Origin: Gossypium raimondii
Taxonomy: Eukaryota; Streptophyta; Magnoliopsida; Malvales; Malvaceae
Assembly (NCBI RefSeq): GCF_025698545.1
Contig: NC_068575.1
Span: forward strand, 56,057,980 to 56,121,979
Length of the DNA: 64,000 nucleotides
Direction of reading: 5' to 3'
Below the pieces are notes generated by a model. It did no database searches and was not told where the DNA came from. It was given only the letters and a program-made list of their open reading frames with translations. Both the position numbers and the translations under genes were made by a program. Positions 36,729 through 47,900 of the stretch are shown piece after piece; the stretch's first letter is position 1; every line of letters begins with the position of its first letter.

Positions 36729-37857
36729 CACAGAATCAATAGAAAAAGTGATTCCAGTTACAAGACCATCAATGCCACGGACTGCAATTCAACTAATTAA
36801 GCAAAAATATGCGGGTAAATAAATGAAAAAGATAAGTTAAACACCAAAACAGCATTCAACCCAAGTATTTTCATATATCAGCAACTTCAAGTCGAATGAA
36901 AGAAGATAATCCAAGTACTAAGCAGAAAAAACTAATAACATAGAAATATAATTTAAAGAAAACAAAAGCTACTAACCAATTAGCTCTGAATCGAAACTTA
37001 CCTAAGACCAGAAAAAAAAAGATAGCAAGGTAATTCAGCTCAAAATCAGCAGTAAGAAAGAATAAAATGGAATACCCACAAAGAGATTGTGAACGTACAA
37101 ATTGATTCAGATTAAAAAAATTTGATTGAGCAACCAATTATTCAAGAACTGTGAAAAAACTAGAAAATATAATGATTAGGAACAAGAACAGTGAAAGTAA
37201 CAACCCTTTTCTAAAAAATTTACAATTAGCTTGAATGAAACAGGTTCATGAAAACATGTTTCTGGTTGCATTTTATGGGATGTCTACCGACGCAAAATAA
37301 AATACATGTTCACAAACAATTTCAAAAAGTCGAAGAAAATATCAAGAATTTTAATTTAGGGTTTTCATTAAACAATAAAAATTCAATCTTTTGTTTTTCA
37401 ATATTGAATAAAAGAGACAGAGGAATGCAAAGAAGACATATCTGAACTCTCCATTGAATCTATCTTTATGAAGCAGTCAATTTGATTTCAACTATTTTGA
37501 TCTTAATAATAGTTTTTCCAGTCAAATGAAAAAAAAAACCTAAAAAAAAAATAGACGAAAAAAAATTAAAAAGAGGAGATGAACAGTTTTTTCAGTTAAG
37601 GTTTAGGTTTAAAAATTTTAATTAATTAATTTTTTTAATTTAAAATCTATTTTCATCCCATTTAGAAATCCAAATTGGCACTTAAAATCTAGTTGGACTC
37701 ATAGGATTACTGTTAGAGAGATAACGGAATTTAACGGTAGAGTGATCACTTCGTAACAAAATAATAACATAAGTGACTAAAACGTAACATTTCAAACATA
37801 AGTGACTAAAATGTAACCTGAGGCAAACAAAAATGACTATTTTTGTAGATTACCCAC
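36729..37857 (-). repeat. Right terminal inverted repeat of the MULE
   Basis: Reverse complement of 25356-26486, with small differences. The counterpart of the mini-gene ATG reads ATAGATTC here instead of ATGGATTC. Confidence 0.92.
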
Positions 37858-38739
37858 AATTTAAAGTGAAAAATGTATTATTGGAATAGATCATGAGATG
37901 AATGAGTAAATGTATGTGGGTTGGTTTGGTTAATGACTATACAAGTTGAGTATGATATGATTCGATAAATGGTTAAATATAATGTACACATGACGTTGTT
38001 ATCTAAAGTTAAGTACTAGACCATTAAGTAAAGTTATTATTGCCGAATGTACTTTTATTGTTTTAGTTATGTGAGATATTGGTTATTAAGTTATCAAGTG
38101 AATAATATAATGTTTCATAAATAAATGATATAAAATGTTCTTATGGATTAAAATGTAATAAGTTTGTTTATACATTAGTATTTGACTAGCAAGAATGTAA
38201 TTGAAAATTTTGAATTCCATACTTATTAAGCATAAGTATTTTAAATGTTAAAGCATGATTGAATTTTAATTGATTAAGTGAAGTATATGTTTAATAATTT
38301 ATTTGAATGTGTTTTGATTTATAAGTCGTGTGATATTGTTTATTAAATATTAAATACATGTGTATTGTTGTGATTGAATTACGAAGCATGAAATATAATG
38401 AATGTCTGTTTTGAGTTATGTTCTGTTCGGTAATGCTTCGTAACCTTAATCCGGCGACGGATACGGGTTAGGGGTGTTACATTCTCGGTGTTTCTTTTTG
38501 CAGGGCCATTAATTAGATGGAATATGCAATGAGGAAGCTAAACAGATATGCCTTTATGAGCTTTTAGGTGGTGCTTTGGTAGCTTTGAGATGCTCGTAAT
38601 ATGGAGATTACTCAAAGTCAAGGCGATGGCTCCATGAGATGCACTAATTAGGGACAGACGTTGCAAAAGAACTTCAGGGTGCAAGATTTGTTGTATGCGT
38701 TGTTGCTCCCCATTCGCTCCTCTATTGTGAAATGGTAAG

Positions 38740-39204
38740 CACCCAGTGGAGATGTGTTCAAGCTTTATGTGGATGTTGCCTAGAGATCAACCGGGAGAAA
38801 AGTAGCTTGCGAAGTGATTATACGCAACTCGAAAGGCCTGGTTAGAGCTGGTTGTGCCTCATGCCTTACTCTTTCTACTGAAACTCAAGTGGTTGTTGAG
38901 GCCCTTCTCTTTATTAGAAATCATGGTTTTCATCTGTTATGCTCTCTTATTTCTAGGTTTAATAATCGACCTTTGGACTTATCTTTATATGAGTATGGTC
39001 AAATCTTTGAGGGGCATGTAGATTTTGTGTTGGATTTTATTTTGTTTCTTTCCATTACATTCCTAGGCTGGCCAATGGAGTTCCCCAAGGCCTTACCTAT
39101 TGATCTCGAGATTTTGAATTGGGCTGTCTCGATGCCATTCACCTGTTGGTATAGGATGACGCTATTGCAGCTTAATTCACTTTCCTCACGGGATTTTGCT
39201 TAAA
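38740..39204 (+). pseudogene. LINE-derived RNase-H-like fragment
   Basis: Frame reads KLYVDVA, RKVACEVIIRNSKGLVRAGC and TETQVVVEALLFIRNHGF, which follows the 'VDGA..GVVIRD..G.V..A......A.AEA.A...GL..A...G' order of the plant LINE RNase H domain. The later part is degraded (SLYEYGQIFEGHVDFVLDF). The acidic catalytic positions are partly kept (VDVA, VEAL). An upstream in-frame stop precedes it. It is a decayed non-LTR retrotransposon 3' end. Confidence 0.6.
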
Positions 39205-39496
39205 ACGATAGCTAAAACAACAAATGCACTAATACTCAACAAAACGATAATATGGTCACCTGCCCCTACACATACAGAATACGTCAACAACAAATGCAGC
39301 AAATACACAGCATGATACAAACAGTAGCCACCATAAAACATAGCTAAAACAAATTTTGATAACCACCATGCCAAATCACCAGAATCAATAACCCAATCCA
39401 GGGGGCTAAATGTGAGAACCCGTCATTGCAAGCCAAGCCAATCAATTTCCACCAGGATATCCCTTGGAATGGACCGAATCCAAGTCTCAACTTAAA

Positions 39497-39745
39497 CTAA
39501 AATTTGTCAGCATTAAAACACCAGCAGCAGGGATGCAACTCGACACAAATCTCAATTAAATAAACCGAAAGCAAGTTATGAGTTGTAACAATCTCAGACT
39601 TGACCAACTTATCTGTATCTTCATTGGCTAATCTCGGAATCTGAGAGATGAAACACCTCCTAGCCAGGGAGTGGATAATATATATTTCTATAGATACAAG
39701 GAGCCTTCCAAGAGTTCCGAACCCACAACAACAACACTGATGCAA
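39497..39745 (-). pseudogene. Second LINE RNase-H-tail fragment (weak)
   Basis: On the minus strand CFISQIPRLANEDTDKLVKS resembles the 'V.HIPR.AN..AD.LAK' tail of LINE RNase H domains. Very short and degraded. Confidence 0.35.
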
Positions 39746-39869
39746 TCAAAATTAGATTTCCCTTCAAATCGTTATTATTTTTTCTTTGCTTAGTAGTCTC
39801 CAAATATAAACAATTTCAATTCCAAATTTTTGAATCCCACGGCTTTAGGGACAACTTTGGTCGAGTCTG

Positions 39870-40260
39870 CAATATGTTCAGGTAAAATCCATCCTTTTTG
39901 CAACGTGATTATGGTTGACCGATTAGTTGACGTAAATTTCTACTCCGAAACTTCCTGGCAAAATCGCTGGAGAAATGAAAAAAACCAATAGACTTAGAAG
40001 TGCAGCAAAATACTAATGAAAAGCCCCCATCATTTTCAAACATTTTTTATTACTTGCACTTCGAACAGATACGTTCTTGTTTTTATAAGTTCCGACCACC
40101 AGTTTTGACCTGCGCCTCCGCCCTCCACAGGCATTTATTTTATCAAATTTATTGGCCAATAAATAATTAACAGATTTAGTTTGGTCCAGTTCCATCACAA
40201 ATACATAAAGCACTAATAGCCGCTAACGACGCGGGTTGATGTAAGTAGCTATTCCTGTAA
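39870..40260 (+). repeat. Segmental duplicate block L (copy at 50830-51065)
   Basis: GGTAAAATCCATC.TTTTTGCA, AAATTTCTACTCC.AAACTTCC, GCAGGCATTTATTTTA (with A for G in one copy) and GATGTAAGTAGCT occur in the same order and orientation in both blocks, with indels. It lies upstream of the C2 gene. Confidence 0.8.
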
Positions 40261-40346
40261 ATCAATTGTCGGATCAACATTTTATTAATAGAGTTTAATT
40301 TTTGTTGTTTTAAATTTATTTATTAACTTTAGTAATGTTTAATTTG

Positions 40347-40861
40347 AAGTTAATTGCATCAAAAAATTTTAAACTATGTCTAAATTAATCTTTAAATTTT
40401 AAATTATTCTAATTACAGTTTTAAATTATTGAAGTTATATTAATTAGATCTTTTATTATAAAATTGTTAATTTCATTGTTAAATGATGTATCAAATCTTA
40501 TGTGACAATTTAAAATAAAAATTATAAGAAAAATGAATGTTATAAAAGTGTATATTTTAAAATTTTAGTTTTGATGTTTTAGAACTTTAATAAAAGCTTT
40601 AATGTTTATTCTTTAATTTTGTTTTAAGATTTATTTTATTTTTAATTTTTATTTTTAAAGTTTATGTGACAATGTTTTATTTTTTAAATCATTTTAAATT
40701 TAGTCATATAAAATTTAGCCTACCATTTAATGATTTTAATAATAATAAGACATGATTAATATAACATTGATAATTTAACGATGTGTCTAAAATATTTTGA
40801 AATTTAGGGACTAATTTAAAATAAAAATCATAATTTAAGGATCTCTAGTACAATTAACTTG
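40347..40861. mobile_element. MITE with AAGTTAATTG ends
   Basis: Starts AAGTTAATTGCA and ends ...CAATTAACTT; the inverted similarity continues inward for about 70 bases (AAATTA.TC.TTAAATTT). Non-coding AT-rich interior. Target duplication not clear. Confidence 0.6.
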
Positions 40862-40879
40862 AAAAATTAATGTCTATAA

Positions 40880-41029
40880 GGGTGAGTTTAGAAGGGCAGT
40901 TCGTTTATTTGCAATTAGTGTAAAAATAACAGTGGCAATGAGATTAGATGCTATAGCGATATTTTAGCGTGAGATAAAAAATAAGTTAAACGCACCGCAT
41001 CGCACCCAATCGTCCATCCAAACCCAGTC
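40880..41029. mobile_element. 150-bp PIF/Harbinger-like MITE
   Basis: Starts GGGTGAGTTTAGAAGGGC and ends CGTCCATCCAAACCCAGTC, an imperfect terminal inverted repeat, with TAA on both sides (40877-40879, 41030-41032). Inner GCACCGCATCGCACCCAATC is a signature I recall from abundant cotton MITEs. Superfamily is inferred from the TAA duplication. Confidence 0.7.
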
Positions 41030-41032
41030 TAA

Positions 41033-41687
41033 GGCTTCATTTGGGTTGGATTTTACCATGGTGAGATAGAATATTGGGTGAATATTCCTTTTCGTTGCAC
41101 TGGTTTCTTGTTTGAAAGATCTGAGATGCGGTGCAATTGAGCACTCTCACCACACTGTTGCTCTCAATTTTCATTGGAGCCATAGGTTCCAGTGGAGAAA
41201 AAGCTGAGGTCGATTTCTTTATTACTCTTGTTCTTTGTTTTTTTTTTTTTTTGAGTTTTATAGAAAGTAAAATATTATTAGATATTATTATATAATTTTT
41301 ATATAACAATTTAATAAATATATAAATTTATTGTCATAAATATATAATTTTAATTATTATTTAATATAAAATAATTTAAATGTATTTTATTATTTATTAT
41401 GAATATAATTTAAAAATATTTAAATTTTATTGCATATGATTTTAATATTTTAATTATCATTTTATAAAAAATACAATTTTATTTTATGTTATATTATTTA
41501 ATATTAATATAAATTTAATTATTTATTTTATTATAAATACATTGTAAACTAATGTCTATAATGGTCATTTTTTATTTTTATCTCATCGCTACAACTGCGT
41601 TTGAATCCAAACACACGTTCACCACTACAATATACAATCTACTACTACAATAGTTAATCTTACCACCACGAAAGTCCAAACTAAGCG
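41033..41687. mobile_element. Second TAA-flanked MITE, adjoining the first
   Basis: Starts GGCTTCATTTGGGTTGG and ends CCAAACTAAGCG, with TAA at 41030-41032 and 41688-41690. It shares its left TAA with the 150-bp MITE, so the small MITE probably inserted into the TAA of this one. Interior AT-rich, non-coding. Confidence 0.6.
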
Positions 41688-42004
41688 TAATTGATTTTAT
41701 CATTCAACGTTTGGTTTAGATGATGTAACCCGTTTAAACATTTGTTCCTCCGGATCTTCTGTGTTTGATTCCTTTGTTCATCTTTTATCTTTTTAATTTA
41801 ACCCTTTACATTCATGCTTCCAGGTTCTTTCGTTGGCATTTGCAAAAATAGATCACCAATTTCGTACCACACACGCGCTTCTTATTATAGCCAATTATGA
41901 CTTCTAGCTCGGTCTAAATTTTAAAGTCTATAGTCAACAGTGAAGCAGCACCTCTCTTTCCGCCGCCTTTCTCACCAACTTCCTTTCAACCACTACCTCT
42001 TCCT

Positions 42005-42022
42005 TATATTATATAATATAAA
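42005..42022 (+). promoter_or_regulatory. TATA-box region of the C2 gene
   Basis: TATATTATATAATATAA, about 120 bp upstream of the start codon, followed by a CT-rich leader (CCCTCCCTCCCC). Placement fits a plant core promoter. Confidence 0.55.
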
Positions 42023-42140
42023 CCCTCCCTCCCCTTCAACTCTCTCATATTGAATTTCATCAAAAATCCTAAACCTCCTTTCATTCTTCTTAATAATCTT
42101 CGCTTATTTCTATTCCACTTCTTCTTCATTAATTGTTACA

Positions 42141-42668
42141 ATGGAGACAAAATCTCGCACTCTGGAGATCACAATTTTGTCAGCAGAAGATCTAAGAATC
42201 CATAACAAATCGGTTAAAAAGAACGCTTTCGTCGTCGTCCAGACCGACAGTTTTAACTCTAAGACGACGAAGATGAACGGAAAAGGAGGGAGCTCTCCTT
42301 CGTGGAACGATAAACTAGTGATGGACATGCCCATGCACACACGCTTCGTCACCCTCCAAGTCAAATGCAAGTCCTCAGGTGGTAGGGATAAAACCGTCGG
42401 ACTTGTAAGAATACCGGTGACGGATTTTATCGGAGGATATTCTCCCGAGACTTGCTTACAGTTCTTGAGTTACCGATTAAGAGATCCAAAGGGACTCAAG
42501 AACGGAATCCTTAACGTTTCTATAAGACTAAAAGAACCCTTACAAGCTTGTTCTTCCCAGGCTGTAGCGTCTGGGCTTGGGATCCCCATCAACGGACTAA
42601 ATGATTTTGGAGTTGTTACTGGGATTCCCATTTGTAGTGGCTATCCATCTACTTCTTTCTTTAGATGA
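42141..42668 (+). CDS. C2-domain protein, BON1-associated (BAP)-like
   Basis: Intronless, 175 residues. One C2 domain fills residues 6-135: RTLEITILSAEDLRIHNKSV, KKNAFVVVQTDSFNSKTTKM, GSSPSWNDKLVMDMP, then FVTLQVKC and GLVRIPVTDFIGG. Such single-C2 plant proteins bind membranes, often Ca2+-dependently; BAP1/BAP2 partner the copine BON1 and restrain cell death (family knowledge). The C-terminal 40 residues are Gly/Pro/Ile-rich (GLGIPINGLNDFG). ATG at 42141 follows a TATA box and CT-rich leader. Blocks flanking this gene are duplicated about 10 kb downstream, where the C2 gene is missing. BAP orthology is likely but not proved; SRC2-like is the alternative. Confidence 0.88.
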   Translation: METKSRTLEITILSAEDLRIHNKSVKKNAFVVVQTDSFNSKTTKMNGKGGSSPSWNDKLVMDMPMHTRFVTLQVKCKSSGGRDKTVGLVRIPVTDFIGGYSPETCLQFLSYRLRDPKGLKNGILNVSIRLKEPLQACSSQAVASGLGIPINGLNDFGVVTGIPICSGYPSTSFFR

Positions 42669-42984
42669 AGCAATCTTTATTCAGTTGTATAAAACACAGT
42701 CAATAGGTTTTACTTCCGCGCGTTTAGTTTTCTTTTTATTTTTGACTGTAGTATCTAATTTCATCGTTATTGCCATTTTTATACTAACTAGCACTGCCGA
42801 TTCAAAATAACCTTAATGTAATATAAGGAATTATGCACATACAACGGCTATGTGGAAGTGGAAGTATATGATTTAATTTGATCCAGAAAGTGAAACAGAT
42901 ACAGGAAAGAGGACAAGGTCTCTTTCCTATCTCGAAAGCGTCGTAGCAATTTCAAGTGAAAAAGGGTTGCATAGCATGGCATCT

Positions 42985-43240
42985 GCCGGAGCGGGTCTTG
43001 ATAGCTTCTACATCTTAGATGGTCAATGCTGGGAAACTTCCCCCAATATTTCAGCCTTTAATTTGTATTCTTACAGCCAAGTTAGCTTAGCCCATTATTT
43101 ACTATTTTTTTGAATAATTAATCAGGAAATTTTCATTAAATATATATTAATCGAATGAGACCAATATTTACCGTTCATGAATGCATGGTCCATCGCCAAT
43201 CCACTGGCCCAGGTCAGTGTGCATTAATTTGATTACGTTT
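42985..43240 (+). repeat. Segmental duplicate block R (copy at 52810-53035)
   Basis: GGTCAATGCTG(CTG)GGAAACT, CCAAGTTAGCTTAGCCCATT, TTGAATAATTAAT and ATGGTCCATCGCCAA occur in the same order in both blocks. It lies just downstream of the C2 gene. Confidence 0.85.
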
Positions 43241-43836
43241 GGTCTGTATTTAATTTTTATATTTTAATTAGATGAATTTTGTTTATTTACTTTTTGATTT
43301 TTTAATTTTACTATTAGTCTTATATTATGCATAAAATTGTAGACTTAATTTATATTTTTTAATTTGATCATTCTTAATTGTTATACTTTTTTTTTTTAAT
43401 TTTGAAATTTCAGTCTAACACAATTAGGACAACCTTTATGTAACAGTCCGTTTTGAGTGGAGTCGGAATAGTAGTTTCGGGACCACAAATTTAAGGTCAA
43501 AAAAAATATTTTAATATTATTTTATAGTCTATGGTATGATAGGAATGTCGTATGAAAGTTTCGTTAAGAAATTTCACCAATTACATATCTAATTTGTTAA
43601 AAAGGACTAGATTGAAAAAGTTGCAAAACTTGTTAATTAAAAGAAATAGTTATTAAATAGTTTAAATAGTAAATGAAGAAGGACTTTAGGCATAAATATT
43701 ACTTAAGTAAATGGCTGAGGAGGCATAAGCTTAGAAAAATGACAAAATGATGTGAAATAAGGGCAAAATTGTAAATTTTGCCAAATTTAATGAAACAAAT
43801 GGAAATTTAAAGGATTCTAGACATTTTCATCATCAT

Positions 43837-46728
43837 TGTAATAGCCTAATTTTTAGTGGTGTCGAAAATAGTGATTCGAGATCACTAAATCCGACCAGTG
43901 AGTTTTAAAATTTAATAAATTAATAATTATGGGTCAAGTGTGAATTTAGAAAAAAATTTTGAATTTGTGAATTTTGTGATTTAAAAAGAATTTAATAGGT
44001 AAATTGGTCTAAAACGAGGTATCGAGACCTCAAATTCATAAGCCGAGCCATAAATATTTTTATAAATATTTATGGAGTGTCATTAAGTTAGTATAAAAAT
44101 TTTGTTAGAAAATTTTAACGTTTGGATAGTCAATTAATTAAAAAGGACTAAATTGAAAATAATGCAAAATTTGTTAAATTGTGATTAAATAGATTAAGTG
44201 ACCAATAAGGAGGGATTTAAAAGGCAATTAGGCCCAAATTATATGGGTTGGACGGTTGGGCAAGAAAAATCAACAAGAAAGTAAGGAGAAACAAGGGCAA
44301 AATTGGAAACTTCAGAAATTAAATATATAAAACAAAGACAAAAGTGAAAATCTAGAGATTTCTTCATAATTTATCAGCAAAAATGCCATAGGAGGTCTGA
44401 AACAAGCTATTTTCTCATATTTTTATACCATGTGATTTAAATTCTTTTTCTTTGAAATTTTTATGTTTTGTGACTTTTACAACTAGGTCCAACTATTGAA
44501 TTCATTAGTTTTTGATTCCATGGGTGATTTTTAAGTTACCATGAATAATTTTGGAATTTTATGATGAATTATTATAGATTTTAAGTTTTAATTTCATTAT
44601 ATTATGATTTTATTAAGTGATTTTAGTAGAAAATGATTTTTAGGACCTAATTGTGAAAAAGTTAGGAATTGGGGTTTTGTACTTAAATTCTGAATATCAA
44701 AGGCTGTATAGTAGTATAAAGTGATTAGATAAAGTGTTATTGGAGGAAAAATTTGTTCAATTAAAGTGTTAATTGAGTAGGGACTAAATTGTAAAAATTG
44801 TAAATTCTGGGGTAAAAGTGTAATTTTGAAAATTGAAGGGCATAAATTGCGAAGTGAATTAGTATTGAATTATATGCTAATGAATGGAAAAATTTATATT
44901 ATAGATCGGGAATTCGAAAATAAACGAGGAAAAGAGAAAATATCAAACTAGTCCCTGAACTTTTACAACTCTTATAAATTGGCCCAGGTAAGTTCATACG
45001 GCTGAACTTTTATGATTAATTGTTAATGTGGGAATGATATATTGTATCAATTCGTATATTGTTGTTGAATTATGATTATGGTAAAAATAAGAAAAAAAAT
45101 GAGATTGTTAGTTCAAATTAAGGGATATGCAGGATTGAGTACATACGTTCGGTAATCATTGATGAATTGACGAATAAGTCCATGGTGAATCCATGGCAAA
45201 TTGTGAAAAGTAGGTATGGTGTTTCAGTGAAGAAAACCATATTGAGTTGTGAAAAGTAGATATGGTGTTTCAGTGAAGAAAACCATACTGAGTTGTGAAA
45301 AGTAGGTATGGTATTTCAGTGAAGGAAACCATACTGAGTTATAGCATTGTAAAAGATTCAAGCAAATCGTGGTATCGGACAAACGATGTACTCAAATCCG
45401 TAAGACGATCTTTAATTTGAAAAGTATTTAAAAATGCAATTGAAGCTAAATGTTGGGATATAAGTTGACATCTGATATTGAGTTCGATTTAGTAAATTCA
45501 TTGTTTGAGATTGTGGTTGGCAGGAAATATTGAATTTTTATTTGTTTATTAATATTGTTAGTGAAATTTTGGTAAGATTTTATTATGAGCCTATGAACTT
45601 ACTAAGCTTTCTGCAAGCTTACTTGTGTGTGTTTATTGTTTCTTGTAGATTGATATATATATATGTTCGGAGGATCGGATCTACATCAACGATCACACTA
45701 TCCAGATTTACTCCGGTAGATTTTGTTAAACAACTTTTTGATTTTTATGGCATGTATTGGGACTAGGTCGTTTTGTGTGTATTCTTATGATATGACTAAG
45801 GAGTAGCAAGTAAATTTTCGATAATGAATTAACTATTGAATTGGTTATATAAGAACGTGATTTGTGTTGTGTATGCTTAAATGATAGTTAATACAAAGAA
45901 ATCATAAAAGAGTAAAAATTTGCAATGGAACAGTTTTTGAACAGCATCATTGACGTGATTTTGAAAAATCACCAAAAATGGTGGAAATTTAATTAGAGAG
46001 TGAATAAGATATAGAATTAAATTTGAATGAGTCTATTTTCATATGAAAGAAATAGAGTAAGCAAAAGAGTTGCATATTTTAGATATTTGAATTTTAGTGA
46101 GACAGGATCAGAATAGCTTTTGAAATCCCCTGTTCTGACTTTATAAAATCATTAAAATTGTACAAAAATAATTTGGAGTTATAATTTATATTTTAGATTC
46201 CTTAGTGAGTCTATTTTCAATAGAAACAAATGATAATGTTATCCAAATTCTGTACATTGAGATAATTAATTTTTAGTGAAGAGGGATCAGAGTTGTCGAA
46301 CTGTGAAATAGGGGAAATTTAAAGAATAAACTGTACTAATTGGCTAAACCAAAAATTCTGAAAATTTTATGGTAAGAAGATATATGAGTCTAGTTTTAGG
46401 GAAAATTTACGGGTCTAAATTTTGAGTTTCGTAACTCGATTTATAATTAAATTAGTGACTGTTGCGCAGGTGGATAGTTTTATTGTGAATAGTGAAATAA
46501 ATTGTTTTAATTTGATTAAGTATTCGGAAAATTTTTAATGTTCCCGGTTTGGACCCGAACCATTTTTATTGCATGATTTAGGGTCTTGAGATTCCTTTTT
46601 AGGGAAATATTGAATAAGCGTGAGTGAATTAATTTTAAAAGCAAATTTTTATGCTCTGAACTAGTAAGTTAAGTCAGGTAATGCCTCGTGCTCGACTCCG
46701 GCAACGGTCTCGGGTAAGGGGTGTTACA
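43837..46728 (+). mobile_element. Solo LTR C nested in LTR B (fossil)
   Basis: Starts TGTAATAGCCTAATTTTTAG, ends CGGGTAAGGGGTGTTACA, 2.9 kb, with the perfect 5-bp duplication ATCAT (43832-43836 and 46729-46733). It inserted into LTR B and is therefore the younger of the two. Same family type as A and B. Confidence 0.87.
45201..45338 (+). repeat. 46-bp minisatellite, three units, in LTR C
   Basis: Units start TTGTGAAAAGTAGGTATGG at 45201, 45247 and 45293, with one to four differences between them. Confidence 0.92.
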
Positions 46729-47519
46729 ATCATTTTCAGTTCTAAAATAGACATTGAAGAGGTTTTAGGCTGGTTTTTCAATTTGTGCTTCTTGTAAGTT
46801 CAATTCTTACCCGTTTCTTATAATTTTTATGTTTTTGTGATTGTTACAATTAGGTCCAATTAACCTTTACCTTAGTTTTTGATTTTATTGAAAATCTTGG
46901 AAGTTACCATTGATGTGTTCATATGATTTTAGTTATTAGATGATGAATTTGAGATGTTGATGAGTATTTAAAAGTATTTTATTAAATAATTTTGATGAAA
47001 ACATGATTTAGGGATTAAATTGAAAAGATGTTCATTTTATGGTAAATTCTAAATTTTATGGAATTCATGGGTTTCTAATGTTATATATGAAAATTTCTAG
47101 GCTTGGAATGAAGATTAAATTTCATGAATTTCATTTTCCGAGCCTAGGGACGAAATCGAGATTAATTAAACGTATAAAGGCAAAATAGTAATTTTGCCTA
47201 AGGTGTGAATTAGATTGAAATGAATGTAAATTGTATTAAATTGATGCTACTTCATTCATATAGATCTGGATAGACCAAATACGGAGTTAGATCGAGGAAA
47301 AGAAATGGTGTCGGATTAGTAAATTTTGCATACACGAATATTGTCGAGGTAAGTTCATGTAACTAAATTGTATATTTATATTTTTGAATTGAATGTTGTG
47401 TATGTGAATTAAATTGTGTAATTGACATGTATGAAAATTGAACACACATCCAAATATATATGACAAGTATTAAGTCCCGTTTGAATAAATGAATTCGATG
47501 GATACAGGGTTCCCAAATG

Positions 47520-47900
47520 GACTGTGGTCCTTTTGCGGACACACCACAGCTCAAAAGAGCATCCCATTATTAGCTCTTATGACCTCCCCAATATATGGTT
47601 CTTGCGAGCTTCCCATTAATAGCTCTTCGGAGCATCCCGATTGGTTGTGATCCTACATGTGTTATGGACACACCATAGCTCTTATGAGCGTCCCGATATA
47701 TGGCTCTTCGTGAGCTTCCCGAGTAAAGGCTCTTTGTGAGCTTCCAGATTAATGGCTCTTCGGAGCTTCCCGATATTGGCTCGCTTGAACCTTCCCAATA
47801 TTGACTCGTATGAGCTTCCTATTAATGGCTCATTGGAGCTTCCCATTATATGGCTTGAAAGAGCTTCCTGTTTATGTGCTTGTATGAGCATTCCCGAATA
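47520..47900 (+). repeat. Degenerate 25-35-bp minisatellite in LTR B
   Basis: More than ten units around ATGGCTCTTCGGAGCTTCCC. Units vary in length and drift along the array. Confidence 0.88.

Larger units (their letters stand above)
25356..37857 (-). mobile_element. Mutator-like element (MULE), 12.5 kb, with inserts
   Basis: Terminal inverted repeats of about 1.1 kb (25356-26486 and 36729-37857) share long near-identical runs and start GTGTAATCTAC / GTGGGTAATCTAC. AATTTAA on both sides (25349-25355, 37858-37864) is probably the core of the usual 9-bp target duplication. It encodes a MURA-type transposase on the minus strand (32951-35495). It also contains a TIR-borne mini-gene, a captured methylesterase exon, a hAT element and a solo LTR. 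Without the two insertions it would be about 8.3 kb. The transposase is decayed, so this copy is not autonomous. Confidence 0.9.
22661..38481 (+). mobile_element. Long solo LTR, split by a MULE (fossil)
   Basis: Starts TGTAACAGCCCGATTTCGAC and ends GGGTTAGGGGTGTTACA. The flanks carry a perfect 5-bp duplication TTCTC (22656-22660 and 38482-38486). Without the inserted MULE (25356-37857) the LTR is about 3.3 kb, and no internal retroelement genes are seen, so it is a solo LTR. Length and termini suit the Tekay/Del type of Ty3/gypsy chromoviruses (from memory, moderate confidence). It carries a short tandem repeat at about 23941-24070. Confidence 0.82.

Noticed and set aside
25356-37857. Whole interval considered as one large LTR retrotransposon interior
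   Set aside because: The long inverted (not direct) terminal repeats, the MURA-type transposase and the lack of gag/pol show a MULE.
47500-47900. Array considered as a CRISPR-like repeat
   Set aside because: Units adjoin with drifting sequence and no unique spacers, in a plant LTR; an ordinary minisatellite.
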